Below, one piece after another: positions 12,104 through 24,990 of a stretch of DNA of 64,000 nucleotides. Below the pieces are notes generated by a model that ran no database searches, was not told the DNA's origin, and worked only from the letters and a program-made list of their open reading frames with translations. The stretch is taken from positions 248,001-312,000 of the forward strand of contig JAMKCH010035170.1 of NCBI GenBank assembly GCA_023653785.1. Direction: 5' to 3'. Each line of letters starts with the position of its first letter. Within the stretch, counting starts at the first letter, position 1. A program made the position numbers and the translations under genes. This stretch comes from Ophioderma brevispina. Taxonomy: Eukaryota; Echinodermata; Ophiuroidea; Amphilepidida; Ophiodermatidae.

Positions 12104-13089
12104 CACTGTTAAAAATAAACCTGTAAAAAACAGGCATTTGACTGGCAGCTGGGACTCACTACATGCAGAACGTAAAATAACTGGAGCCGTAAAAATACGA
12201 AATAATTGCAGGAAACGTAAAATAACGGCGTAAAATTTCAGCTTCAACGCTATTGTTGATTTTTGATTTGTTTAAACAATATTAAGAATTAAAACGTTAT
12301 TACAATCCTCTGACCACATTTTCCGTTGTAGCTATGGCATCATACAAACGTTGTATTTACGTTACCACGTGGTTGTAAAAAAGTTATATTTCAGGCAAAC
12401 AATTTTGAGAAAAAAGGCAATAAACAAAGGGAAAACGTGAAGAAATAAAGATTTAAACCAGTTTATACACTTTGTTTTATATGGTAAGGAACACATTTTA
12501 ATGTCACCAATTACTTAATTATCACATCACATGAATAAACTTAATACATGTATCTTACATATATTCGATCCAGGGCCTTAAGATTACAAGTCCTAAACCT
12601 TATCCACTACACCACATGACTTTACTGATAGCAAATGCTAAAATTAAATATATATATATGTGTGTGTGTATACTTTTTTCAAATTAAACTAAATATAATA
12701 CAAAAAGGAGGAAAAGAGTTTTTTAAACTAATTTTAAAAATGATAGGGAAATTAAGATTTTGCATTTTTTTAATGACGTTACTTACGACGTTATTTAAAA
12801 CATTTTATAGGTAAAACGATTTCATAGTTCGTATTCTTACATTAAAAACAAGTACGTTACAAAAGAACGTAATATTACGGAAAATATAATAACGGTCAAC
12901 GTATAAATACTACTTTTTTCAAAATGTGTAGTATTATTTTTTTTGCCACTGTTTATTTACATTTTTCTGCTTCCAAATTGTAGTTTTATGTTAGGTATAG
13001 GTAATAAAGCGTTAAGATTATTGAATAATTGTGGTTTACCGTAATTTAAAAGGTAGAGTCTGGTAAAATTAGGAACATTTTTAACAGTG
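12104..13089. mobile_element. 986-bp CACTG-ended transposon, private to copy B
   Basis: Terminal inverted repeats CACTGTTAAAAAT (12104) and ATTTTTAACAGTG (ending 13089). TG on both sides is compatible with a 2-bp target duplication. Copy A has the uninterrupted site (GAATGAAGTCTAC near 3245-3257). The interior has a TA/TG dinucleotide strip (12648-12670), a tRNA-like relic (12561-12619) and no protein-coding frame, so it is non-autonomous. Confidence 0.75.
12561..12619 (-). mobile_element. tRNA-like relic inside the 986-bp transposon
   Basis: The minus strand reads GTGGTGTAGTGGATAAGG (A-box-like), then GGACTTGTAATCTTAAGG (anticodon-arm-like), then CCTGGATCGAAT (degenerate B box). Stems do not close properly, so it is a tRNA pseudogene or SINE head rather than a working tRNA. 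Confidence 0.5.
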
Positions 13090-13275
13090 TGTCTACTAAT
13101 GCCCACCTGTGAATTTGTTAATATAATTGAATAAATTAACCTCATTTTGATTGTGGATAGTTATTTACCTTTTTTAACATTTCAAATTAAAATCCCTAGA
13201 TATCTAGTAATACATCTCCTTTACACAGCACATTTGCGTTGCGTATGAATTGATCGATTACGTATTCTCCAGTTG

Positions 13276-13371
13276 CAGAATGATAGGGGTCCCCAACCCC
13301 AGAATGACAGGGGTGCCCAACTCCAGAATGATAGGGGTGCCCAACACCAGAATGATAGGGGTGCCCAACCT
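13276..13371 (+). repeat. 24-bp tandem array, 4 units (copy B)
   Basis: This is the same 24-bp unit as at 3440, with one more repeat and two point differences in the first units. The overlapping ORFs at 13250 and 13273 are by-products of the period. Confidence 0.85.
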
Positions 13372-13586
13372 ATATCGTGTTATAGTAATGGGAACCATAA
13401 ATCTAATTCCATTCCAAAAAATAATGCAGTGATCCCTACTGGATATTTCAGTTCACATTTTCAACACAACTAGAAGCAAAACTCTAGATAATTTGGAAAT
13501 ACCACTTTTTAGTGCACCAAAAAGCAGAAACAACAATGATATATTCCTTATATTTAACATGAAAATCTTGTGTTTGTTTCATATTA

Positions 13587-13822
13587 CATTGTCAAAGGTG
13601 TTTAGAAACGTGGTGCAAATATATATTTAGGTATTAAAAATGTCAAATTTCTAAACACTTTGCATCAAATGCCTAAACACTTGGTGTCAAATACTTAAAC
13701 ATATTTACACTTTAAACAGGTTTAGCTAGTGTTTAGATATTAAACAGGTAAAGTGTGTATGTAAAGTGTTTTGAAACGTGGTGCAAATAAGTGTTTAAAT
13801 CCTAATCACCGTTTTGGCAATG
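13587..13822. mobile_element. CACTGC-ended MITE (copy in unit B)
   Basis: Orthologous to 3745-3978, with degenerate ends (CATTGTCAAAG and TTGGCAATG). Confidence 0.7.
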
Positions 13823-14245
13823 TACACCTAGTGTTGATAATAATGTGTTTAATTGATTTTTAGGAAAACTACAGGACTAAGTTTGTCGACGCCAATTTTG
13901 ATATAAAATGCTTCTTTTACTCAGATTTTCCCAAATGTAAGCTGAAATCTTAGGATAATTTGAGATCATTTTTGTTAAATTTTGGCCTGAAATTATTTAT
14001 AAATTCAGGCCCACTTTATGGTTCCTATAGTCAAAACTGAATCTGAGTAAGCTATAAACATCCCCATTTCAGGAGATGGGCGCTCGCGTGGGAGGAATTA
14101 ACTCTTGTACCAATACCACCCCTTGCATGTGAAAACACTGTAGCTACCACTTCAACTTGAATAAGAATTAACATGAAAAATACTATATAATTTCAGAAGA
14201 GAACAAACATACCCATTCATCTTGGTGTGCCATGTGACCTGATGA

Positions 14246-14284
14246 CGAGGCGGCAGTTCAATCCACTGGACCACACGTGCTCTC
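14246..14284 (-). mobile_element. SINE head remnant (unit B)
   Basis: Only the tRNA-like head (GGCGGCAGTTCAATCCACTG and the next few bases on the plus strand) remains. It joins directly to sequence that lies well upstream of the SINE in copies A and C. GATGACG/ACGAGG at the join suggests a short-homology deletion. Confidence 0.7.
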
Positions 14285-17015
14285 ATAAGGGGTGTAATAT
14301 TGTTATGAAATATTCAACTTTCACTCATTTCAGAGTGTGTTTCCAATCAAAAACGAGTTGTCCCTCATTTAACTCCTCGAAAGAGTGGAAATTCACTCTT
14401 TTACATGGGTGATATCATGTGGTAAGATATTCTGTAAGACATTCACTTTGAATATATGCACCGCGAAAAAATGAGGGATTTTTAAGTATATAGATCAACC
14501 GTCAATTTGTGAATACAATAACTAAAAACAACATCAAGGATAAATCAAGTTTGACAAATATTGGTCAAAAAGGCATACGCATATTCATTACTTGTTCATG
14601 AATTGCATTAAACAGAATTTAAGAACAATAAATTGTATAATTATTATACAAACTTTGCGTAGGTATGAAGATAAATATGACCTATATCGTTGAAATCGTG
14701 TTTTGACACTAAACAAACACAAAACGGACACAGAACAAACACAAAACGTGTACTTGGTTTGAATAATGTTTAGAAGAGTAACTCAAACTTAATTGAAACC
14801 AAACTTAAGCTCGTAAACCATACTTTGAGATGATCTCCGTATACTTTTTCGTATATGTTTTGAGTGTTTACTTGAGTGTTTAGTGTTAGGCGTTTAAATG
14901 AGTGTTTGATAACAATAGAAAAATTAAAACAGTGGATTTACAGTGTAAGTTTTTACTTGTAACACGGACAGACTTGTTTTTTTCACGCAATAACGTGTGT
15001 TTTGATGATGTGTTATGCAAGACAACCTGTCTATGTTACAAGTAAAAAACACAGACTTCATTCAGTTAGAACAACTCAGTCATTTGGGACCCGAATTCAA
15101 TGGGGTTTGCTGTTATGAAAAGCTAATAAACAATACTCTTTAAATATGTATAAATAATTTGCATAAATGTGTATTAAAGACCTGAAATTGGGGCACTTGT
15201 AAGGTACTTGTCTTGGACGCTCTGTATAATAGAAGTATACAGTAAAATACTTGTCCTATATTACTTGGCTTGATTTTTCTGATTTCCCTACAAACATATT
15301 TGAGGATATGTTTAGCTTCAATCTCTCCTCCTGAGAGGAAACCAACTTTTCAAATTCTGACTATCATATGTAGCACGTCAAATCAGGAGAGCAGATTGTA
15401 AATCAATTACCGGATTAAAATAGGTTGGGCGATATTTGTTTCCAAACAGGAAAAAGTTCTGTGCTTAAACACTTCTACAGTCTACCCTTTTGTAACAAGA
15501 TTTAAAAGCGTCTTTTTTTACAAATCCGAAAATTCTCAATTGAAATTGCAAATACAACTTGACATTATTCTAATATCCTTATTCGAAATCGCGACAATTT
15601 TTCCCGCCGCATCTCAAACCCCCGGCGACAGTTCCTTCCCCCTTGACTCCTTCTATCCTATTATGTATATAGGCCTATACTTTTTTCATTTTCAAAGGAT
15701 GTCAGTATCTTTAATTCTGTAAATAGCCAATTCGCCATGTTGTGGCCGTTGTCGCCCATCTAGTAAATTAATTCCTATCCCTAAGTGGATTCCGTCTAAG
15801 ACCCATAATATGATATATGATCCATCAGCGTATATGGACAAGATGAAGTCATTTAACACTCAAGGCGCGAAAATCGACTTCAACCGACAAACCCAATTTT
15901 GATCACAAAATTGCCCCAAAAATTAAAGGTATACATTTTCATGACATATTTGGAATTATCATGCAAAATTCATTAAAATAAGTCCAAACATTACTAGTCT
16001 TACATCAGTGTCATCGTGCTAGTCTTCTCCAAAGCTACTCGTTTGCAGTTTATACTTCGGTGAAAAGTGTTAACCGGTTAACATTTGACGCGCGACTAGG
16101 TTTATCACAGAAACTATGATTTATTGAGATAAACACTGGACTGGGGCGGCATTCTATCTATAGTTACAATACAATTTGGATACTATTGAACATGACAAAG
16201 CTAATTCTGAACATATCAACAAAAGGATTCACCAATTTTAATATTTTATTTTTTATTACAAAATTGACATGAAGACGTTGTAGTAGTTACCGTATGCTAA
16301 GCGTTAACATTGATTCTGGCTCACCTTCGCCTGCCCGCATTGTGATAGTATTTCCCATAAGATTCCGACATAGAAAACCTGGAATCGCTACCTATGGGCA
16401 TCGCATCAAATAAAAGAAATCAAACTAATAACTTGAGTTAAAAGCCTAGGTACGTCCCATGACTTGTAATATAACTATAAAAATAAGAAGGTAATTTTGT
16501 AAAATAACTACACAAACTGATGAACCAGCGGTGAAATATTTACACCTTCCGAGGAATCATTACTATTTAAAATATAGCGCTTAGTTTGCCTAAAGTACCG
16601 TGATATTTTCTCCTGAGATGAATATTCATCTCAGATTTTCTCGGTGATACATTAATATATCGACAAGATTGATATCTGTGTTTGATTAGAAATTTATCGC
16701 ATAAAATATGATGTTATTTAAATCGCATAATTCGTAGCACACGCAAAAAAACCAGAAGGCTCATTATAACTCTTTCTTTAGAATGTTGTATACGTTATAA
16801 ATGTAACAGTCATGTTACAGTAATGATAGACTTTTATAACATTAGAAGTTTAGAACATGCATAGCTTAAACAAAATTTCTGAAAGTTTGGTCCCAGTAAA
16901 AATACAAAGTGTAATACAACGAGAAAAAATATCGTGATTTTGATTATAATTGTTTCAAGAAAGCTATTAGCTCGATAGAGATCGGCTGAATAGGCTTTTG
17001 GCCGAAGGCAATTAA

Positions 17016-17558
17016 AGTAATATTGGCACATTTTTTGAAGAGCGCCCCCAATTTTCAAAATTTGATATTTTTGCACAGTTACGTTGGTAATTTTCTAGGA
17101 AACTATACCTGCGAACGAGAATGCTAAAAAATGCGTGTTTATCACAAAATAAGCGATTTTGTAATTAGAATTGGGATCCCAGATTGGACTTAACGGCAGA
17201 GCTGGAAATGCTACGTCCGTCCATGATGAAAGAGTGCCACCTCGAGAAAATAACCTCTAACTTGACTTGCCTGAACTATTAAAACAAACTAATGGATGAG
17301 CGTAGACCGGTACATGGCGCTATTTCCCGGCTATTTCACATTGGAAGGCCGATTCCAGCAGCCGTTGAATTATTATCGGGGATCCCCGATAATAATTATT
17401 CTATTACAAAATTCCTTCGTTTGTGACACATAGACATTTTCGAGCTTAACCATTCACAGGTATAGTTTATTAGCCAGTTACCAATGCAACCGTGTAAAAA
17501 TCTCCAAATTTTTGAAAAATTGGGGGGCGCCCTTCAAAAAAAATGTGCTAATATTGCT
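17016..17558. mobile_element. 543-bp TTAA-target transposon, private to copy B
   Basis: The ends AGTAATATTGGCACATTTTT and, inverted, AGCAATATTAGCACATTTTT lie between TTAA at 17012-17015 and TTAA at 17559-17562. A and D run through the site without it. Inside is a perfect 30-bp palindrome (17368-17397) centred on GGGGATCCCC. No coding capacity. Second copy at 58095-58584. Confidence 0.85.
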
Positions 17559-17639
17559 TTAAGCTTCAAAATCCACCTGCAAACTGGCTTCATGTGACCG
17601 TCGGCTGAATAGCCATAGCCGTTATTTCAATTGACAAGG

Positions 17640-17759
17640 ATTAGGGTTAAGGTTGCAGTTAGGGTTATAAGGTTTGGGCTAGGGTTAGGGTTTGGGCTAG
17701 GGTTAAGATTTTGGTTTGGGTTAGGATTTTAGTTTGGGTTGGGTTGCAGTTAGGGTTAG
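17640..17759 (+). repeat. degenerate telomere-like array (unit B)
   Basis: Orthologous to the array at 8220 but longer. It contains TTAGGG, CTAGGG and TTTGGG variants. Confidence 0.75.
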
Positions 17760-19428
17760 CAAGAGAAAATTGGCTATTCGGCTGACTGTCGGGTGAATAT
17801 CCTCGACCAATTTTTAAACCTGGACCGTGTTAACTCCGAGTTAATTACTCCGAAAGATAATTTGAACTTCAAGGCCGCGTGAAGCCTTCTTCTATATCTC
17901 GTCAAAGATTAACCTATTTCAAAATGCAATTTGACTTTCCTCAAGGAATCGTCTGACTCCACAGAGATACAACTTTCACCAATTACCCGTAATGCGTGAG
18001 AAAATGAGTGGAACTAGGGGCAAGAGGGAAAGGAAAAGACCCGGCATGGATTTGAAGCCAGTTTGCCTATATAGCGATATCTACAAACACAAACACGGTA
18101 GCGCATCGTCATCATCAGCATTAGATGTCGCGTAGGTAAACTATTGAATAGAGTGTCTTGTTTGTACACTGTCTGATATTCGATTGTATTGTAAAGTCAT
18201 ACCTTACAGAGTACCCTTAAACATGTGACAAGCTAAAAACCAATATTTATCAAGTTCATGTATTTTCCCTAAAGTTTGTTTAAAAACTAATCAAATTTGA
18301 TGTATTTGATGGACATTTTAATATCAATCTGCTTACATGTTTGTAAAGACAAATATATATTTCAGTCCTAATAAATCATTGGGTTAAAGAGGCAAACGCC
18401 AACGAAGACGTGTATCTTCGTGACGAAGATTTATGTTTTAAATGTCGTATGCGGTTGGGTTACCGTTTACAATTTAATACACACGCACGAATCATTATAC
18501 ATGTAGTTCTTGAAAAGGCTCAAGGCAAATGTCACAGCATATAGAAGAGTTTCCTCGACCATCTCAAAAAGAACTAACCTAAGGCTACGTATACCTTTGG
18601 ACTTATTTTATTTGAATAGACTTTTCATGCTGATTCCAAATATGGTAACAACAATGTATTTTTTCAGGTCATTTGAACAAAAAAAAAAAATTATTTATTT
18701 TTCGATTTTCAATTGACACTGTTTGCGCGCTTAAACCAATACACGAATTCTGTGTCCCGTGTGAACACTAACGTTTTTAGTATGCTTGTAGAACAAATGT
18801 ATACACACGGTTGAATGTACATGAAATAATTCACTTAAATTGAGGAAACTTTTCGGTCGTTACCCACAGAAAATCGATACAAGATTTGCTAACATTTACT
18901 TAATCGTGATAAAAGGGGCCATGTATAGTTGCTAAGTGGTTTACACACGAATTGAAGAATAGAAAGCGATCTATTGCTTATCAAGTTGTTGATGGAAACG
19001 CTGACAAACAAGAAGCGAGAATCCTACGACGTCACCATAGAAGCTGACGCCTATATTTTCATTATTGCCAAGGGTTTATATATGACGTCACAAGAGTCGT
19101 CAGTTTAATTGACCAGGAACTAGCGAATGCTATCTACTGCTGATAAAATCGCCGATGAAAACATTTAAAAAAATACTACATTACATAGCACAAATATAAT
19201 AGTTGATGAATGACGAGTTAAAATACTGGGTGTCATAAAACCATCAAGGAATGTGTTAGTTTTCCAAGTATGTTTCCTTAATAGGTCAATGAATGCACTC
19301 GTGATGATAAACAGTTAGTGATGAAGACATGCTGAATTTTGAATTCGTCCACTGATAAAGCTAAATGCTAAAACTTCTTAGAAAACCGTTTGTGAAGACC
19401 TAAAATTCAAAATGTATCTAATGTATTT

Positions 19429-20020
19429 TAATGCCATCTACTGCTGATTTAACCATTGACCATTGATGAAGACAATCTTAATGCTATCCAGTGCTGATAC
19501 AACCATTAATGAAGAAATTCTTAATGCCATCTACTTCTGATACAACCATTGACGAAGATATTCTTAATGCTATCCACTGCTGATACAACCACTGATGAAG
19601 ACAATCTTAATGCCATCTACTGCTGATACACCCATTGATGAAGGCAATCTTAATGCCATCTACTGCTGATACAACCATTGATGAAGACATTCTTAAATGC
19701 CACTATTGCTGATACACCCATTGATGAAGGCAATCTTAATGCCATCTACTGCTGATACAACCATTGATGAAGACAATCTTAATGCCATCTACTGCTGATA
19801 CAACCACTGATGAAGACAATCTTAATGCCATCTATTGCTGATACAACCATTGATGAAGACAATCTTAATGCCATCTACTGCTGATACAACCATTGATGAA
19901 GACAAACTTAATGCCATCTACTACTGTTACAACCATTGATGAAGACAATCTTAATGCCATTTACTGCTGATACAACCACTGATGAAGACATTCTTAATGC
20001 CATCTACTGCTGATACACCC
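19429..20020 (+). repeat. 43-bp minisatellite (end of unit B), about 14 units
   Basis: Same consensus as at 10290, and the most homogeneous of the four arrays, with several adjacent units identical or one change apart, which suggests recent homogenisation. Confidence 0.9.
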
Positions 20021-20069
20021 AGGCAACAGCGCTTTGAATCCACTGGAAAAAGGCGCTATACAAGTGTCC
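20021..20069 (+). mobile_element. SINE 3' tail fragment
   Basis: GGCAACAGCGCTTTGAATCC, followed by CACTGG and GGCGCTATACAAGTG, matches the tail of the SINE at 21415 in the opposite orientation. It lies at the junction between the B minisatellite and unit C. Confidence 0.7.
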
Positions 20070-20324
20070 AGAGTCTTTGACCATCCTCACCCCTCACCTC
20101 CACCCCAAATGCAAACAATCTATGACTTAGAGCCACAAATTGCGCCCCTATTTTCACCAAGGTCCATCAAGTGACCCCTACTGATGGATATTTTAGTTCA
20201 CATTTTCAACAATTATATAGATGCGAAACTCTAGAAAATTTGGAAATACCACCTTTTAGTGCGCCAAAAAGGCAGGAACAACAATGATATATTCCTTATT
20301 TTTAACATATTTTTTTTCATATTA

Positions 20325-20559
20325 CACTGCCCAAAAAGTATTTAGAAACGTGGTGGGGGAGAAATGTTTAGGTATTAAACATGTCAAATTTCTAAACAAT
20401 TTGCATCAAATGCCTAAACACTTGGAGTCAAATACCTAAACATGTTTAGACTTTAAACATGTTTAGCTAAAAGTGTTTACATATTAAACATGTTTATGCA
20501 AAGTGTTTAGAAATGTGGTGCAAATATGTGTTTAAATCCTAACCACCGTTTATGCAGTG
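20325..20559. mobile_element. CACTGC-ended MITE (copy in unit C)
   Basis: Orthologous to 3745-3978; the ends CACTGC and GCAGTG are intact. Confidence 0.75.
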
Positions 20560-21414
20560 TACACCTGTTGATGATGTGTTTAATTGATTTTTAGGAAAAC
20601 TACAGGACTTAGTTTGTCGACGCCAATTTTGATATAAACTGTTTCTTTTACTCAGATTTTCCCAAATGTAAGATGAAATCATAGGATAATTTGAGATCAT
20701 TTGTTAAATTTTGGTCTGAAATTATTTATAAATTCAGGCCCACTTTATGGTCCCTATAGCCAAAACTGAATCTGAGTAAGCAATACATAACCTTATTTCA
20801 GGAGATGGGTACTTGCGTGGGAGGAATTAACTCTTGAACCAATACCAGCCTTTGCATATGAAACATTGTAGCTACTACTTCAACTTGAATAAGAATTAAC
20901 ATGAAAATACTAATTTCGGAAGAGAACAAACATACCCATTCATCTTGGTGTGCCATGTGACCTGATGACGTAGTTTGGACATTAATCTCGTAACCAATTG
21001 AGTTGAGCGGTAAAGTTCTTCAATGTGCAAGCATGTAATGTGTAATCAGAGGTGCAAGCATTTACATGGTTTACTTACTGGGTTAAGCACACCCTTTAGG
21101 TTTATTGTTCTGTGGTTTCGCCGACTTTAAATCCGAGTTGATGGAAGCCATACGGCATATTTGATTTCACCTTGATTTGGTTTGACATTTTGAAATAGTT
21201 TTGAATATATTTCGACCTACTTTGTGGCATTATGAAAAAGCAAAAGATAAGTTCCGACTACATGTGTGGTTTGTATATAGAAAAGCTGGGGCAAGTTAAG
21301 TTATTCTCTAAATAAACCGAGTAGAAAGAGAGGAAGAAAGAGTGAAAGAGATAAATGGAGGACGACACCATTTTGAGTGATAAAATTTCGCTCTGATTTG
21401 AGCGTGAAAGTGAA

Positions 21415-21722
21415 TTCTTCATAATAATAATAATGACACTTGTATGGCGCCTTTTTCCAGTGGATTTAAAGCGCTGTTGCCAATTATATTTATTACAATG
21501 CCATCTGGAAAACGTCACAATCATTTCGCTTCATCTTGGCCGGCACTTAGCCAAGCGCAATCCTATCAGCACTAACAGATACCCGAATATCGATTTGGTG
21601 GATGAAGCAAACGAGATAAAGTGCCTTGCCCAAGTGCACAACAAGTTAGCCGAAGCGAGGCTCGAACCCACAACCTTCAGATCACGAGGCGGCAGTTCAA
21701 TCCACTGGACCACACGTGCTCT
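21415..21722 (-). mobile_element. tRNA-derived SINE, most complete copy (unit C)
   Basis: Minus strand: A-box-like TGGTCCAGTGG, B-box-like GGGTTCGAGCC, the segment CTTGGGCAAGGCACTTTATC, a tail with GCGCTTTAAATCCACTGG, then (ATT)n. The ACTTGGGCAAGGCACTT core resembles conserved central domains known from animal SINEs; naming the exact domain would need a database search. Two ORFs over it (21433-21858 plus, 21531-21725 minus) are SINE shadows. Confidence 0.8.
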
Positions 21723-23859
21723 CATAAGGAGTGGAATATTGTTATCAAATTATCAACTTTCACTCATTTCAGAGTGTGTTTCCAATCAAAAACGAGTTGT
21801 CCCTCCTTTAAAAAACAACTCCTCGAACGAGTGGAAATTCACTCTTTTACATGGGTGATATCATGTTGTAAGATATTCTGTAAGACCTTCACTTTGAATA
21901 TATGCACCGCGAAAAAATGAGGGATTTTTAAGTATATAGATGTAATTTCTGAATTGAAAAATCAACCGTCAATTTGTGAATACAATGACTAAAAACAACA
22001 TCAAGGATAAATCAAGTTTGACAAATATTGGTCAAAAAGGCATACGCATATTCATTACTTGTTCATGAATTGCATTAAACAGAATTTAAGAACAATAAAT
22101 TTTTATAATTATTACAGAAATTTTGCGTAGGTATGAAGATAAATATGACCTTTATCGTTGAAATCGTGTTTTGACACTAAACAAACACAAAACGGACACA
22201 GAAAAAACACAAAACGTGTACTTGGTTTGAATAATGTTTAGAAGAGTAACTCAAACTTAATTGAAACCAAACTTAAGCTTGTAATCATACTTTGAGATGA
22301 CCTCCGTACACTTCTTCGTATTATGTTTTGAGTGTTTAGTTGAGTGTTTAGTGTTAGGCGTTTAAATGAGTGTTTGATGACAATAGAAAAATTAAAAAAC
22401 TGGATTTACAGTGCAACACCTTATATCCTGTGATCTGTGTTTTTTTCTCGTAACACGGACAGACTTGGTTTTGCACATATTATTTGATGATGTGTATTAA
22501 AAGGACAACATGTCCGTATTACAAGTAAAACCACAGACTTCATTCAGTTAAGAACAACTCAGTCATTTGGAACCCGAATTCGATGGGGTTTGCTGTTTTG
22601 AAAAGCTAATAAACAATGCTATTTAAATATGTATAAATAATTTGCATAAATATTTATCAAAGACCTGCGCTTTTAGGGTAATTTTTTAACACTCTGTGTA
22701 ATAGAAGTATACAGTAAAATACTTGTCCTATATTACTCGGCCTGATTTTCCGATTTCCTACAAGCATATATTTTAGGATATGTTTAGCTTCAATCTTTGT
22801 TCCTGAGAGGAACAACTTTTCAACTTCTGTCTATCATATGCAGCAAGTCAAATCACGAGAGCAGATTGTAAATCAATTACCGGATTAAAATAGGTTGGGC
22901 GATATTTGTTTCCAAACAGGAAAAAAGTTCTGTGCTTAAAGTCTAAACACTGCTACAGTCTACCCTTTTGTAACAAGATTTAAAAGCGTCTTTTTTACAA
23001 ATCCGAAAGTCCCAATTGAAATTGCAAATACAACTTGGCATTATTCTTATTTCCTTATTCGACACATCGTGACAATTTTTCCCGCCGCATCTCAAAACCC
23101 AGGCGACAGTTCCTTTCCCCTTGATTTCTTCTATCCTATTATGTATATAGGCCTAGTTTTCATTTTGAAAGGATGTCAGTATCTTTAATTCTGTAGATAG
23201 CCAATTCGCCATGTTGTGGTCGTTGTCGCCCATCTAGTAAATTAATTCCTATCCCCGAGTGGATTCCGTCTAAGACCCATAATATCGTCACGAATCTTCC
23301 AAACCGGTCCAAATCAACGACCAAAAGTTCACATTATTTCGAGATATCGGCGATTGAAGTTTTAGAGAATTATGAACTTTGCATTTCTAATTTGAAAGAA
23401 ACATTTTAGGAAAATGATTTCATGTGTACATAGTGGACATTGAAACGTTCTTCATTTTAAGCACACTTTCAATTCAAGTATCCTTTATTTTCCTTGTCAA
23501 ATTTAATTATAAAGTGATTGGTCTGTTTGCAAAAACTAAAAACCGTCTTCTGTTTCTATGTCAAAGGAGACGAATGCGCATTCGCCTGTTTGGCGTACTC
23601 AAAAAGAGTCGATCGATGGCCTCAGACGGTGGTATTGATCATGTTAAACATGCTTTTGCCTGCGGAGGGCGCTAGAAATGACTATGCTTTGTATGATTTT
23701 CTCCCGATTTTCTTGCCATCATCATCTCTTACAGGCAAAATACGCCAATGAAGCTAGAAAAGAGGACTGATGAGGTTCTATTTTTTATTTTGTACTTAGA
23801 ATTGATTTAATCAAACCTAATACTTAATGTAAAATATATATCAATCTATAAATATATTA

Positions 23860-24125
23860 ATTTGAATGGAAACCTGTAATTTAAGCTATATTTTACGGCG
23901 TTTTGTTAGCAGAATTGCTGCCAGAATTTTCTTGTAAAATGTATAGTATTTTTCCTGTAAACCTTAGTACTTAATAGTATCATTGAAAATTCATAATAAT
24001 GTATGATTATGTTGATACTCGAAAACAAATCGAATAAAAGCTCCAGTTGTAGTCGTTTTATACGCCTGATAAATTGGACATAAAATTTACAGTATTTTGC
24101 TGTATTTCCAAATTGCAGCATCGGC
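23860..24125 (-). mobile_element. fragment of a palindromic CACTG-type repeat
   Basis: It shares GGCAG / GCTGCCAG motifs, AAAATTCATAATA and ATAAAATTTACAGTATTTTG with the element at 52195-52810, and in inverted orientation with 26190-26440. No coding capacity; the ends are not clear. Confidence 0.6.
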
Positions 24126-24990
24126 CTACATGTGTAAGTACACTAAGGACATCCAAAGTGTATGTCTAACGTTTGAAACCCTGGGTTTTGTGAATTATTG
24201 GACATAATAAGTTCCATAAACGTTAAGTGGAAGAAATAGTGATTATCTGTTTATTGCTTGAAGGTGTATATTTTGATACTTTTTGCAGAGTAAAAGGAAT
24301 AAAATATCACTATTTTATCAAGAAGAAAGCTTCATCTTACTATCAAGTCATTTATATTTGTATTAATTTCACTAGGCGTTCGGACGAAAATCATTATAAT
24401 TCTCAATAACGAAAACTATAGGAAGAGTATATTGGCAATTAGTGTCAATGAGTTCTAAAAATCGTAAAAACAAACGACTTCGGAGTGTCTATTGGTACAA
24501 TTTGAAATGAAATAGAAATTCCCATGGATATTATTTTTATTTTTGTCATCAAACAGACCATTGCGTATATGTTTCACCTTTGGAGTCACAGCACTCGTAT
24601 AGTTGAAAACTTTCTAAGAGTAAAAAACAAACCATTTTGAGGTTAAGATGGCAGTTTGCCGGCATTTCTACTGCGGTGCTCAATGGTTAACTTGTATTTC
24701 AAAGACTTCTGACGTTTAATTTAAATTCAAATTGCCAAAATTTCTGATTATCAAAGTGGTATTTATTGAAAATGCAGAATGATAATTTTCTCATATTAAA
24801 CATCTTTTTTATTGGAATTGAAAGGAAAATAATTTCCTCTATCTATTCAATAAAGTGAAGTGTAATCGGGTTGCATTCAATTATATTGAGTAATTTCAAT
24901 GAGTAATTTTTCAATGCACCATTAATCATGTATTTTAATTGAGATGGCTGATAATGTGAATAATATTTTTTCTTCATGCACAACAAAAAC

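Larger units (their letters stand above)
10940..20069 (+). repeat. segmental duplication unit, copy B
   Basis: This is the tandem neighbour of copy A and is collinear with it over most of its length. Differences visible by eye are two copies of the 140-bp sub-block instead of one, a 986-bp transposon at 12104-13089, four rather than three 24-bp units, a deletion that removes most of the SINE (junction near 14246), and a 543-bp TTAA element at 17016-17558. It ends in a 43-bp minisatellite and a SINE tail fragment. Confidence 0.85.
20070..23285 (+). repeat. segmental duplication unit, copy C (left part of a split unit)
   Basis: The sequence from about 20070 is collinear with copies A and B, after loss of the part equivalent to 2200-3560. 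Similarity stops abruptly at 23285, which corresponds to position 15811 of copy B. The missing right part resumes at 37761 at the same B position. Sequence quality looks like A and B, with few single-base indels. Confidence 0.8.

Noticed and set aside
19429..20020. Possible CRISPR array
   Set aside because: Repeats are directly contiguous 43-bp units with no unique spacers, in eukaryotic DNA.
21433..21858. 141-codon plus-strand ORF
   Set aside because: It is read across a SINE and its host palindrome, with the typical SINE shadow peptide in the opposite frame; it is not kept in copies A or B.
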